Of a DNA stretch of 64,000 nucleotides, positions 27,792 through 36,242 are shown piece after piece. Position numbers and translations under genes: made by a program. This DNA comes from Roseivirga sp. Lineage in GTDB: Bacteria > Bacteroidota > Bacteroidia > Cytophagales > Cyclobacteriaceae. Each line of letters starts with the position of its first letter. The stretch's first letter is position 1. The notes beneath the pieces were generated by a model. That model was not told where the DNA came from, ran no database searches, and was given only the letters and a program-made list of their open reading frames with translations. The stretch covers positions 186,001-250,000 of the forward strand of contig JAAWWF010000008.1 in assembly GCA_021404565.1 (NCBI GenBank), read 5' to 3'.

Positions 27792-27820
27792 GGAAGGTGT
27801 CCCTTCAAGGGACACCTTCC
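27792..27820. repeat. 29-nt perfect palindrome next to the RAYT gene
   Basis: Arms GGAAGGTGTCCCTT (27792-27805) and AAGGGACACCTTCC (27807-27820) around a single C. It lies 16 bp from the 3' end of the RAYT gene and 78 bp upstream of menB. RAYT enzymes recognise REP hairpins, so this is the best candidate for the associated element. A T-run follows at 27831-27837 on the plus strand. Confidence 0.85.
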
Positions 27821-27835
27821 ATAAATTCTGTTTTT

Positions 27836-28456
27836 TTAAAGAAAATAGTGATCCAGCTCACGGCCTTCTGAGCCATAATTCTGATGCATTTGCACAAATG
27901 TATCGTTACCTCCAAACCATTCAATTACTTCTTTTCTTTCCAACTCTGTTGGATCATCGTTTAGGTGGACTAGGTAGGAGGAGTGTGGGTAGCAGGAAAC
28001 GTCTTCTACAAAACCATGTTTTACAGCATTGTTATGGATGTACATGATAAGGGTGGTTAGGTAGGTATTGTCTTTTACTTGAATTCTGAGAAAGGGTTCT
28101 TCGAATAACCGTCCAGTGCGATGGTAGGTGGTATTGATAGTGACGGAATAGCTTTTAAAAAAACTATTGAAGGCTTTACTGATCAGCGCCTCAATCGGCA
28201 TGACGTCTGTTTTCTTTACTTTACCAAGGTAATGCTCACGTATTTCAGCTTCAGTTCTTACTCTCAACAATATATGAAAGTGATTTTTTAAAAGACAATA
28301 GGTGAAAATTTGAGCTACGGGAAGTACAAACTTAAAATACTTCTGAAGGAAGTAAGGATAGTTCCTCTCTTCCTTAAAAAGATCTTCACCGTTTATGCCC
28401 CGATTGTAAATGTGGTAATAGCGCTCGGGAAACATAGGACCGGTGTTGTTCTTCAT
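27836..28456 (-). CDS. REP-associated tyrosine transposase (RAYT, Y1 family)
   Basis: A 206-residue HUH endonuclease of the IS200-like Y1 transposase family. It opens with FPERYYHIYNRGINGEDLF, has the metal-binding HUH motif as HFHIL (in KNHFHILLRV), and ends with the helix bearing the likely nucleophilic tyrosine (YIHNNAVKHGFV... CYPHSSY). The single-copy, domesticated RAYT type is more likely than a mobile IS200, since no IS ends are seen. I use the ATG at 28456; upstream in-frame codons are hydrophobic and not family-like. The gene looks intact. Confidence 0.85.
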   Translation of the reverse strand: MKNNTGPMFPERYYHIYNRGINGEDLFKEERNYPYFLQKYFKFVLPVAQIFTYCLLKNHFHILLRVRTEAEIREHYLGKVKKTDVMPIEALISKAFNSFFKSYSVTINTTYHRTGRLFEEPFLRIQVKDNTYLTTLIMYIHNNAVKHGFVEDVSCYPHSSYLVHLNDDPTELERKEVIEWFGGNDTFVQMHQNYGSEGRELDHYFL

Positions 28457-28540
28457 GATCCAATATAAAAAAAGGAGTCTGAAGAAGAGAGGCACTACCT
28501 GTCAAAATCCAGGACCTGTCATCCCGGCAAAAAGAAAAAA

Positions 28541-29734
28541 CTATTCCACCTTCAAAATCTTTTTTCTGAAAACCTGCTCAGAGCTGTGAATCAGTATGGT
28601 GTAAACTCCGGAAGGGAGATGAGTAATACTATAACGCGAAATTACGCTTTGATTGGCAGCATCTGGAACAGTATAGACAGCGCCCGTGCTACTGACAAAG
28701 GAAATCCTTTCAATAACTTCCCGACTATGGATATTAAGTATATCACTCGTGGGATTGGGGAATACTTCGGGGGCTTCACCGACTGTCTCCACAAGAACTG
28801 AAATCACCTCAAAAAACTCAAAAACACCATTGAAATCAGTTTGTTTTAGTCGATAGTAGGTGCGTCCCCGGTATGGGTTTATATCCCGGTATACATAAAC
28901 CTGTTTTTCTTCAGTGGTGCCATAACCGGCTACCAGGTCGAGCTCATACCATTGAGTACCATCTTGCGATTTGTAAATGGTAAAATGACTGTTGTTTAAC
29001 TCATCAGCGGTTTCCCAGCGGAGCTCTGTATGTCCATTAATTTCCCGGGCAGTAAAGCTGATCAATGATACCGGTAAGGCATCGGTATTGGTGGGTGTAC
29101 AGTTGGTATAATTACTATAAATCACTGCCGTACCTCCACCATCATTCCATTGTGCATAATTTCCATCACCAGTAGCCCATTGGTCTGAGTAGTCAAAGTC
29201 GGTGGTGGTGCCATTGATGACCGATCGAAAAAAGCGATCAGATGAAGGGCCATTGGCAAAGGTGCCGACATCGGTCCAGGTGAGGTCATCAGAAAACATC
29301 ACATATACAGTACCCAGGCCCAGGCCGCACCATCCGTCAAAGTCTATGGCCGTAGTTACCCCATCGTTCAGAATCAATATGTGGCTACCGGCCGGAATAT
29401 CAGTGACGCCCAGTGTCACCCCGGCAAAGGAGAAATCACAACTCATAGGTAGGAGGTTGTTGAGACTGGTGATGAACGTGGCATTGCTGACATAGCTATC
29501 GGTAACACCAGTGGCTGTAGCAGCACTGACCGTACCGTATCGCACATCAATATCACTCGCTTGTACATTGGTAATTTCTGTGCCTCCACTATAAACCACC
29601 AGGAACTCACTGAGGCCGTCATTTGCACCACATCCATTGATCAGTGCACTGACCAGCTGGGCCTGTTGCCCTGAGAGATCAAAAAATATAGCGTAAAGCA
29701 TCAAAACCAACGTCCTGCGTCTCCAGTATTTCAT
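28541..29734 (-). CDS. T9SS type A exported protein, lamin-tail-like N-terminal region
   Basis: A 397-residue protein with a signal peptide (about 1-24), an N-terminal beta domain (about 25-225) rich in Gly, Asn and Asp, with VSALINGC, FLVVYSGGTEIT and GSHILILNDG, and a C-terminal part typical of type IX cargo: a FnIII-like domain (LISFTAREINGHTELRWETA, about 230-310) and a type A sorting domain (VFPNPTSDILNI, about 325-397, ending FRKKILKVE). The second of two adjacent ATGs is used, to match its paralogue at 30077-31285, to which it is very similar. Surface-exposed or secreted; function unknown. Confidence 0.85.
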   Translation of the reverse strand: MKYWRRRTLVLMLYAIFFDLSGQQAQLVSALINGCGANDGLSEFLVVYSGGTEITNVQASDIDVRYGTVSAATATGVTDSYVSNATFITSLNNLLPMSCDFSFAGVTLGVTDIPAGSHILILNDGVTTAIDFDGWCGLGLGTVYVMFSDDLTWTDVGTFANGPSSDRFFRSVINGTTTDFDYSDQWATGDGNYAQWNDGGGTAVIYSNYTNCTPTNTDALPVSLISFTAREINGHTELRWETADELNNSHFTIYKSQDGTQWYELDLVAGYGTTEEKQVYVYRDINPYRGRTYYRLKQTDFNGVFEFFEVISVLVETVGEAPEVFPNPTSDILNIHSREVIERISFVSSTGAVYTVPDAANQSVISRYSITHLPSGVYTILIHSSEQVFRKKILKVE

Positions 29735-29737
29735 CAT

Positions 29738-30076
29738 ACGTGATTGAGGTTATTCCCTATTCAGGTTCATATAGGGCCTTGTTCTCTGAGAATCAGAAAG
29801 CAAGAGTGTTTTGACTTTATAAAAGTATTTATTCGGACTAGATTCGGGAGCCTTTTTGGTATGAATAAACTATTAATATTGTCTGTATGTACCTGCTTTT
29901 GAGGGTGTTAGTCTACTGGTTGCGCTGTATGTGATTCAGGTTGTTAAGACAACGACAAATTATTGGGTGTGTATGGATAGACTGCCTTTTTAAAGGTTAC
30001 TGGTTGAAAGAGAACTTCCGAAGAAAAAATTGTCTGGAAAAGTGATTAGCGGTTTTTGGAATCTGGTTTTTTAGTT
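29738..30076. other. 339-bp gap between the two T9SS paralogues
   Basis: AT-rich; no open frame with coding character and no recognisable RNA. It must contain the promoter of the downstream paralogue (28541-29734, minus) unless that gene is read through from its neighbour, but I could not find a clear -7 box. No obvious terminator hairpin for the upstream gene. Confidence 0.4.
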
Positions 30077-31285
30077 TCAATTCACTTTGATCAGCTTTTC
30101 TCTAAACACTGTTTTTTCTCCGTGTATTAATACTCGGTAGATGCCTTTGGGTAACTGTCTGATGTCAAACCTGTTTGCCATTGAGGAACTGGTCAGGGCA
30201 TCTACCCGATACACAAGTCCCTGGCTGTTGATCAGACTGATACAGCTAATCGATTCAGAGCAGTTGATTGAAATGTAATCGGTGGCCGGGTTGGGATATA
30301 ACTTTAAGGCTACTTCAGCCGGGTCGAATGTTACTGAGATGATTTCGAATATCTCAAACAGTCCGTTAAAATCAGTTTGTTTCAATCGATAGTATGCGCG
30401 ACCGGCCAGAGGGTTTTTGTCAATGTATTCGTAATGAACGGTTTCTGTGGAAACATCCTTGCCTGCTATCATGGCCACCTCAGTCCAGTTCATTACATCG
30501 CTGGATTTGTATAGCGTAAAATGGCTGTTATCAACTTCTTTAGCAGTTGCCCAGCGTATAGCAACATGGTCTTGCATGGGCTGGGCTTCGAAATTCAGCA
30601 GAGTTACCGGCAGTACATCAGTATTGACGGGAGTGCAGTTGGTATAGTTGCTGTATATGGCTCCGGATCCACCTCCATCATTCCATTGAACATAATCTCC
30701 ATTAGTAGAAGTGCTCCAGTGTAGCTGACTGGTATTGTTGTAGTCAAAATCTGTAGTAGTACCATTAATCACCGAACGGAAGAATCGATTGGTGGAGGGG
30801 TCGTCTTCAAAAGCTCCTGCATCGGGCCAGTCTGTATCAGTTGAAAACAAAACATAGACCGTGCCCAACCCCTGACCACACAGTCCATCGAAATCGATGG
30901 CGGTAGTAACGCCATCGTTGAGAATAAGGATATGACTTCCTGCTGTAATGTCTGTAACACCAAAAGTGACTGAGGCAAAGGAAAAATCGCAGGACCCGGG
31001 AAGCAGGTTGTTGAGATCGGTTACAAACGAACTGTTGGAGGTATAGCTATCGGTAATGCCGGTGGCTGTAGCTGCGGATACATTCCCATATCGCACATCG
31101 ATGTTGCTCGCTTGCGCATTGGTAATATCTGTACCACCGCTATACACAAACATATATTCACTTAGCCCATCGCTGGCATCACAGCCATTGATAAGGGCGC
31201 TTACCAACTGTGCCTGTTGTGCATGCAGATTCAGAAAGGCAGCGCATAGCCCGAGGACCAACGCTTTGCGTCTCCAGTATTTCAT
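30077..31285 (-). CDS. T9SS type A exported protein, tandem paralogue
   Basis: A 402-residue protein with the same plan as the one encoded at 28541-29734: signal peptide ending LHAQ, beta-rich N-terminal domain (long stretches nearly identical, e.g. SHILILNDGVTTAIDFDG), FnIII-like segment (LLNFEAQPMQDHVAIRWATA) and type A sorting domain (LYPNPATDYISI, ending FREKLIKVN). The similarity is highest in the N-terminal domain and lower in the sorting domain, the opposite of what shared sorting alone would give, so this is a true tandem duplication. Confidence 0.85.
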   Translation of the reverse strand: MKYWRRKALVLGLCAAFLNLHAQQAQLVSALINGCDASDGLSEYMFVYSGGTDITNAQASNIDVRYGNVSAATATGITDSYTSNSSFVTDLNNLLPGSCDFSFASVTFGVTDITAGSHILILNDGVTTAIDFDGLCGQGLGTVYVLFSTDTDWPDAGAFEDDPSTNRFFRSVINGTTTDFDYNNTSQLHWSTSTNGDYVQWNDGGGSGAIYSNYTNCTPVNTDVLPVTLLNFEAQPMQDHVAIRWATAKEVDNSHFTLYKSSDVMNWTEVAMIAGKDVSTETVHYEYIDKNPLAGRAYYRLKQTDFNGLFEIFEIISVTFDPAEVALKLYPNPATDYISINCSESISCISLINSQGLVYRVDALTSSSMANRFDIRQLPKGIYRVLIHGEKTVFREKLIKVN

Positions 31286-31379
31286 CGTATTTGATCGAGG
31301 TTTATGCTTTCTTACAAAAGCTGTCGAAGTATGGTTTATGATATAAAATCATATAACTTACTCCATTGTTACTTCATAA

Positions 31380-31387
31380 CAAAAGTA
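31380..31387 (-). promoter_or_regulatory. Possible -7 box of the T9SS paralogue gene
   Basis: TACTTTTG on the minus strand fits TAnnTTTG and lies about 95 bp before the start codon at 31285. A TTTG occurs 13 bp upstream, closer than the usual -33 element, so the call is weak. Confidence 0.3.
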
Positions 31388-31637
31388 GGTATTGCAACGA
31401 CAAATAGAAGTAGACAAAGTAAGATTTATTGCCACTTAAATAGGCAATATGTTCTTTCCGTTTATGATATCTTTTATGGATGTAAGTGGTTGATTAATAG
31501 TTGTTTGTGAGTCAACAAATGTGAGGTGATGGCAGATTTTTAGCTGATTTCAACTCTTTTCACCATGAGACATTTTGTAGACATGTAGTGACAAGACTTG
31601 AAAACATGCTGACATTCCGAGGTAGAAAGTGAATTCT

Positions 31638-31671
31638 TTTGTTGCCTAATTTCAGACAACGATTACCTTTG
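31638..31671 (+). promoter_or_regulatory. Promoter of the his leader and hisGDCB operon
   Basis: A perfect -7 box TACCTTTG (31664-31671; consensus TAnnTTTG) is preceded by TTTG (31638-31641) and TTG (31642-31644) at 19-22 bp, a normal -33/-7 spacing for Bacteroidota. Transcription should begin within a few bases of 31678, the first base of the leader peptide start codon. Confidence 0.7.
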
Positions 31672-31677
31672 TGGCCA

Positions 31678-31743
31678 ATGGTTGAGTTCTTCAACAATAA
31701 TGCAACCGCACATCACGTGCACAACTTCCATCATCTCTCGTAG
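31678..31743 (+). CDS. hisL: Histidine-rich his operon leader peptide
   Basis: A 21-codon frame ATG..TAG not annotated by ordinary gene finding. It contains HHVHNFHH (codons 12-19): five His codons within eight, both CAT and CAC. It sits 97 bp upstream of hisG, on the same strand, behind a well-formed promoter. Such a peptide makes ribosome progress sensitive to charged tRNA-His, as in the His leader of enterobacteria, although the two leaders are not related in sequence. There is no Shine-Dalgarno and practically no 5' UTR, so translation is probably leaderless. The peptide itself presumably has no function. Confidence 0.75.
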   Translation: MVEFFNNNATAHHVHNFHHLS

Positions 31744-31784
31744 GAGAGATGAACAATATACCCCTGCCCGGCAGGTTCTGCCGG
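31731..31784 (+). promoter_or_regulatory. his leader RNA hairpins (candidate attenuator)
   Basis: Hairpin A: TCATCTCTC (31731-31739), loop GTAG, GAGAGATGA (31744-31752); a perfect 9-bp stem that begins in the last His codons and encloses the leader stop codon. Hairpin B: CCGGCAG (31768-31774), loop GTT, CTGCCGG (31778-31784); 7 GC-rich pairs. No U-run follows hairpin B (the tail is A-rich), so B is not a standard intrinsic terminator; the switch may act through Rho, pausing or hisG translation. A stalled ribosome on the His codons would cover the 5' arm of A. Confidence 0.6.
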
Positions 31785-31840
31785 TACATACGATCAAAAA
31801 AACTTAATCAATTTCTAAAATTCTTGGTTGAATAAATCAG

Positions 31841-32701
31841 ATGGAAAATATTTTACGTATCGCTGTTCAGAAAAAAGGAAGACTAAGCGATGATTCATTA
31901 AAGCTTATCAAAGAGTGTGGTATCAAGTTTAACAATGGCACCGGTAAGTTAGTGGCTTCGGCCACCAATTTCCCCATGGAATTCCTCTTCTTAAGAGATG
32001 ATGATATTCCGGGTTATGTACAGGATGGTATTGCAGACATTGGCATTGTAGGGGCAAACGAGGCAGAAGAAAAAGACAAGGAGGTAGACTGGCACAAAAA
32101 ACTGGGATTTTCAAAATGCAGGTTGTCCCTTGCCATAGATAAAAACCAGCCTTATAATGGCATTCAGGACTTTGCCGGTAAAAGCCTGGCTACCTCTTAT
32201 CCCAAAATTTTGAGTGACTTTTTAGCCTCTAATAATATTGAGGCTGATATTCATGAAATTTCCGGCTCGGTTGAGATTGCACCCAGCATTGGTCTGGCTT
32301 ATGGAATTTGCGATATCGTAAGCTCTGGCAGTACGCTTATGAGCAATGGTTTAAAAGAGGTAGAGGTAATCTACAAATCAGAAGCTGTATTGCTTGCGAA
32401 CAAAGAGCTCTCCACTGAAAAAAGGGCCATACTTGACAGGCTGATCTTCAGAATTGATGCAGTACAAACTGCCAAGAACAACAAGTACATACTGCTCAAT
32501 GCACCCAATGCGAATGTGGATGAGATTGTGAAGATTCTACCGGGCATGAAAAGCCCGACTGTGATGCCCCTGGCAGATGGAGAATGGAGTTCTATCCACT
32601 CGGTGATTCAGGAAGACGATTTTTGGCAAATTATTGAAGACCTGAGAAATGCCGGAGCGGAGGGGATTCTTGTAGTGCCTATCGAAAAGATGATACTATG
32701 A
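31841..32701 (+). CDS. hisG: ATP phosphoribosyltransferase, long form
   Basis: A 286-residue enzyme for the first step of histidine synthesis (ATP + PRPP). It has the long-form architecture: catalytic type II periplasmic-binding-like domains (IAVQKKGRLSDDSLKLIKEC at the N-terminus; SGSVEIAPSIGLAYGICDIVSSGSTL with the PRPP-binding region) and the C-terminal regulatory domain (about 213-286, with LLNAPNANVDEIVKILPGMKSPTV) that binds histidine for feedback inhibition and forms the hexamer. Hence no HisZ partner is needed. The ATG at 31841 is followed by the classical start MENILRIAVQKKG. It overlaps hisD by 4 bp (ATGA). Confidence 0.97.
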   Translation: MENILRIAVQKKGRLSDDSLKLIKECGIKFNNGTGKLVASATNFPMEFLFLRDDDIPGYVQDGIADIGIVGANEAEEKDKEVDWHKKLGFSKCRLSLAIDKNQPYNGIQDFAGKSLATSYPKILSDFLASNNIEADIHEISGSVEIAPSIGLAYGICDIVSSGSTLMSNGLKEVEVIYKSEAVLLANKELSTEKRAILDRLIFRIDAVQTAKNNKYILLNAPNANVDEIVKILPGMKSPTVMPLADGEWSSIHSVIQEDDFWQIIEDLRNAGAEGILVVPIEKMIL

Positions 32702-33987
32702 AACTGGTTGTAAATCCGGCTAAAAATTCCTGGAGAGCACTACTACAGCGACCTACCCTGGAGTTTGAAGAAATAGAGAGGCAGGTGCACCCTGTAATGG
32801 AAGCAGTGAAAGATAGAGGGGATAAGGCCCTCAAAGAATTCACCAGTAAGTTTGACGGAGTCGATTTGGAGGAACTGAAGGTGACTGCTGCTGAAATAGA
32901 GACGGCTAAAAGCCTGGTATCCTCAGAACTGAAGGAGGCCATTGAGATAGCTAAAGGTAATATCGAAGCTTTTCATTCGGCACAAAGATCAGAAACCCTC
33001 AAGGTAGAAACGATGCCCGGGGTAAACTGCTATCGCAAATCTGTGGGCATTGAAAAGGTAGGCTTATACATTCCCGGAGGAACGGCCCCCTTGTTTTCTA
33101 CAGTACTGATGCTCGCTGTTCCTGCCAAAATTGCAGGTTGCAGAGAGATTGTGCTTTGCACTCCTCCTAATCGTGAGGGAAGTATTAACCCCGCTATTCT
33201 GTTCACAGCTGATCTGGTAGGGGTGACCAAAATATTTAAAGCCGGGGGGGCTCAGGCCATTGCTGCCATGACCTTTGGCACAGACACTATCCCCAAAGTG
33301 AATAAGATTTTTGGTCCGGGTAACCAATACGTGACGGCAGCCAAACAACTTTCTACCAAATATGGGCTGGCCATCGATATGCCCGCGGGACCTTCTGAGG
33401 TCGCAGTGTATGCAGACAGTAGTGCTGTGCCTGCTTTCGTAGCGGCAGACTTGCTGTCACAGGCAGAGCATGGGGTCGATTCGCAGGTGGTTTTGGTGGC
33501 TGATAGTGAGGCGGTGGTAAAGGAGGTAAGCAAGGCCATAGAGGCTCAGCTGAAAGAGTTGCCAAGAGCTGAGATTGCCTCAAAAGCACTTGACAACTCC
33601 GTGGCGATTGTGCTTGACAAGCAAGAAGAAGCCATTGCCCTGCTGAACGAATATGGAGCCGAACATCTGATACTTTCAGTATCAAAACCCTGGCATGTGG
33701 CCGATCAGATTATCAACGCGGGCTCAGTGTTTTTGGGGAATTACACCCCTGAATCTGCGGGTGACTATGCTTCGGGTACCAATCATACGCTACCAACCAA
33801 TGGCTATGCGAAGATGTATAGTGGCATATCGCTCGATAGTTTTGTGAAAAAGATTACCTATCAGGAAATTTCAAAAGAGGGCCTGGCAAAGCTTGGACCC
33901 GTTATTGAAAAAATGGCGGCTGCTGAGCAGCTGGAAGCTCATAAAAATGCCGTAACACTGCGACTTAAATCCCTGGAAGATGTTTGA
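32698..33987 (+). CDS. hisD: Histidinol dehydrogenase
   Basis: A 429-residue NAD- and Zn-dependent enzyme that oxidises L-histidinol to histidine in two steps. Motifs seen: GLYIPGGTAPLFSTVLMLAVPA, IFGPGNQYVTAAKQ, the zinc-site region AEHGVDSQ (about 260) and the signature DMPAGPSEVAVYADSS (about 222-237), and NHTLPTNGYAKMYSG near the C-terminus. Full length; translationally coupled to hisG by a 4-bp overlap, and overlaps hisC by 8 bp. Confidence 0.97.
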   Translation: MKLVVNPAKNSWRALLQRPTLEFEEIERQVHPVMEAVKDRGDKALKEFTSKFDGVDLEELKVTAAEIETAKSLVSSELKEAIEIAKGNIEAFHSAQRSETLKVETMPGVNCYRKSVGIEKVGLYIPGGTAPLFSTVLMLAVPAKIAGCREIVLCTPPNREGSINPAILFTADLVGVTKIFKAGGAQAIAAMTFGTDTIPKVNKIFGPGNQYVTAAKQLSTKYGLAIDMPAGPSEVAVYADSSAVPAFVAADLLSQAEHGVDSQVVLVADSEAVVKEVSKAIEAQLKELPRAEIASKALDNSVAIVLDKQEEAIALLNEYGAEHLILSVSKPWHVADQIINAGSVFLGNYTPESAGDYASGTNHTLPTNGYAKMYSGISLDSFVKKITYQEISKEGLAKLGPVIEKMAAAEQLEAHKNAVTLRLKSLEDV

Positions 33988-35032
33988 TCCTGTAAAGTTA
34001 CTTAGACCTCACCTTCAGACATTGGTGCCGTATTCTTCAGCCCGTGACGAATATCAGGGAGCTGAAGGCGTGTTTCTGGATGCCAATGAAAACCCGATTG
34101 GCTCAATTACCGAGAGAAAATGGAACCGTTATCCCGATCCTTATCAGGCGGATCTGAAAGCAAAAATTGGTGAAGTGAAGAAAGTGCCGGTAGCTAATAT
34201 ATTCCTGGGTAATGGAAGTGACGAGCCCATAGATCTTTTGTTCCGAGCTTTCTGTGAGCCGGGTAAAGATGAAGTAATCATAAACCCGCCCACCTACGGC
34301 ATGTATAAGGTGAGCGCTGATATCAACAATGTAGCCGTGAAGGAGGTCTTATTGACCAATAAATATGACCTGGATGTAGAAGCTATTAAAGCTGCCATTA
34401 CCAAAACCACCAAGTTGATCTTTGTCTGCTCACCGAATAACCCCACAGGCAACGATGTAAGTGCTGAGAAGATTGAAGAGCTGCTGTGTTCATTCGCTGG
34501 TATAGTGGTGGTAGACGAGGCTTATATCGATTTTACTGCCAGAGAGAGCCTTTCGCAAAAGCTTGGGCAATACCCCAATCTTGTGGTTTTACAAACTTTT
34601 AGCAAAGCCTGGGGCCTGGCCTCCTTAAGGTTGGGAATGGCTTATGCTTCTGAGGCCCTGGTGGAGATTCTGAATAAGATCAAACCTCCTTATAACATCA
34701 GTGGACTTACACAGGAAACCGTACTGAATGGACTGGAAAATGTGGCCATCAAAGATCAGATGGTAGCCGAAATACTCGAAAACAGGGCCGAGCTGAAAGA
34801 GGGACTTGAAGCGCTGAGCATGGTAAAGAAAATTCACCCGTCAGATGCCAATTTCTTTTTAGTGGAAGTGGAAAACGGACATGAATTGTATAATCAACTC
34901 ATCAGTAAAATGGTCATCGTAAGAGACCGCTCCAGGGTGGTTTTGTGTGACAATGGTTTGAGAATCACAGTAGGTTCGAAATATGAGAATTTTAGGTTGA
35001 TTCAGACGATAAAAGAATTGACAGAAAAGTAA
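33980..35032 (+). CDS. hisC: Histidinol-phosphate aminotransferase
   Basis: A 350-residue PLP enzyme (class I/II aminotransferase) that makes histidinol phosphate. Seen are [10 protein letters not shown] and [14 protein letters not shown] near the N-terminus, [11 protein letters not shown] (about 150), VVDEAYIDF with the PLP-ring aspartate (about 174), and [13 protein letters not shown] with the Schiff-base lysine (about 209). The ATG at 33980 overlaps hisD. Full length. Confidence 0.97.
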   Translation: MFDPVKLLRPHLQTLVPYSSARDEYQGAEGVFLDANENPIGSITERKWNRYPDPYQADLKAKIGEVKKVPVANIFLGNGSDEPIDLLFRAFCEPGKDEVIINPPTYGMYKVSADINNVAVKEVLLTNKYDLDVEAIKAAITKTTKLIFVCSPNNPTGNDVSAEKIEELLCSFAGIVVVDEAYIDFTARESLSQKLGQYPNLVVLQTFSKAWGLASLRLGMAYASEALVEILNKIKPPYNISGLTQETVLNGLENVAIKDQMVAEILENRAELKEGLEALSMVKKIHPSDANFFLVEVENGHELYNQLISKMVIVRDRSRVVLCDNGLRITVGSKYENFRLIQTIKELTEK

Positions 35033-35058
35033 GCCTCGTGGCTAAAGAAGAAAATAAT

Positions 35059-36156
35059 ATGGAAAAAGTACTCTTTATAGATCGTGATGGCACTATCATC
35101 GTAGAGCCGATTGAAGATGAGCAGGTAGATTCACTGGAAAAACTGGAGTTTTTACCAGGAGCGATTTCTAACCTGCGTAAAATTGTTGAGCAGCTTGATT
35201 ATAAGCTGGTAATGGTCACCAACCAGGACGGTCTGGGTACGGACTCCTTTCCTGAAGACACTTTCTGGTCTGCCCATAACAAGATGTTGAAAACACTGGA
35301 AGGGGAGGGGGTAGTCTTTGATGAGATTGTTATCGACCGCACATTTGCCTATGAAAATGCCCCCACGCGCAAGCCGGAAACAGGACTACTTACCGGGTAT
35401 CTGAATGGAGATTATGACCTTCAAAACTCTTATGTCTTCGGAGATAGGGTTTCTGATATTCAACTGGCAGAAAACCTGGGAGCCCGGGCAATTTTCATTG
35501 CAAAAGAAGCCAATGACAGAGCTGCCCTGACTACCATGAGTTGGGATGAAATCTTTGAGTTTCTGCAGATGCCTCCGCGTACGGCAGAAGTAACCAGGGT
35601 AACTAAAGAAACGGATATTGCCATCTCACTGAATCTTGATGGTTCGGGCAATTGCAATAACGATACTGGCCTTGGCTTTTTCGACCATATGCTCGATCAG
35701 CTTGGTAAACATTCCGGGGCGGACCTGACAGTAAAGGTGAAAGGTGACCTGCACATAGACGAGCACCATACCATTGAAGATACTGCCCTGGCTTTAGGTG
35801 AAGCATATGCCGAGGCTATAGGAGACAAGCGAGGCATCAATCGCTATGGCTTTTTGCTGCCCATGGACGAAGCACTGGCTCAGGTAGCTATTGACTTCAG
35901 TGGCAGACCGTGGTTGGTTTGGGAAGCTGATTTCAAGAGAGAAAAAGTTGGAGATATGCCTACGGAAATGTTCATGCACTTCTTTAAATCATTCTCAGAT
36001 GCAGCTAAATGTAATCTGAATGTAAAGGTGGAAGGAGATAACGAACACCATAAAATTGAGTCAATCTTCAAGGCTTTTGCCAAAGCAATTAAGCTGGCGG
36101 TAAGACGGAATCCTGATGAACTGGGATTGTTACCCAGTACCAAAGGGACACTTTAA
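35059..36156 (+). CDS. hisB: Bifunctional histidinol-phosphatase / imidazoleglycerol-phosphate dehydratase
   Basis: A 365-residue fusion. The N-terminal HAD phosphatase (about 1-165) has the nucleophile motif [19 protein letters not shown] and [16 protein letters not shown]; the C-terminal dehydratase (about 175-365) has [17 protein letters not shown], the metal-binding [16 protein letters not shown] and [18 protein letters not shown] choose the ATG at 35059 ([11 protein letters not shown]) over the GTG at 35038 because the HAD fold begins right there. It is the last gene of the visible operon: hisH, hisA, hisF and hisIE do not follow. A REP-like palindrome lies 17 bp after the stop. Confidence 0.95.
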   Translation: MEKVLFIDRDGTIIVEPIEDEQVDSLEKLEFLPGAISNLRKIVEQLDYKLVMVTNQDGLGTDSFPEDTFWSAHNKMLKTLEGEGVVFDEIVIDRTFAYENAPTRKPETGLLTGYLNGDYDLQNSYVFGDRVSDIQLAENLGARAIFIAKEANDRAALTTMSWDEIFEFLQMPPRTAEVTRVTKETDIAISLNLDGSGNCNNDTGLGFFDHMLDQLGKHSGADLTVKVKGDLHIDEHHTIEDTALALGEAYAEAIGDKRGINRYGFLLPMDEALAQVAIDFSGRPWLVWEADFKREKVGDMPTEMFMHFFKSFSDAAKCNLNVKVEGDNEHHKIESIFKAFAKAIKLAVRRNPDELGLLPSTKGTL

Positions 36157-36173
36157 CCACCTTCATGATTAAT

Positions 36174-36206
36174 ATTCGTCTGACCACTTGGAGTGGTCGG
36201 ACGAAT
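36174..36206. repeat. REP-like palindrome, copy 3 (clearest)
   Basis: Arms of 15 nt: ATTCGTC-T-GACCACT (36174-36188) and AGTGGTC-G-GACGAAT (36192-36206), loop TGG; the only non-Watson-Crick position is a T/G pair. It occupies the gap between the convergent hisB and CHAT genes, so it can act as a 3'-end structure for both transcripts. Confidence 0.85.
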
Positions 36207-36242
36207 GTATTTACTCGGTAGTTCTACGAATTTCAGAACGAA

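Noticed and set aside
27836-28456. Active IS200/IS605 insertion sequence
   Set aside because: No TnpB, no second copy, no left and right IS ends recognised; the protein has the RAYT-type opening.
31749-31838. A second short frame (ATG at 31749, about 28 codons) between the His leader and hisG, preceded by GGAGAG
   Set aside because: The putative ribosome site is too close to the ATG, no amino-acid bias is visible, and the region is better explained by the hairpins.
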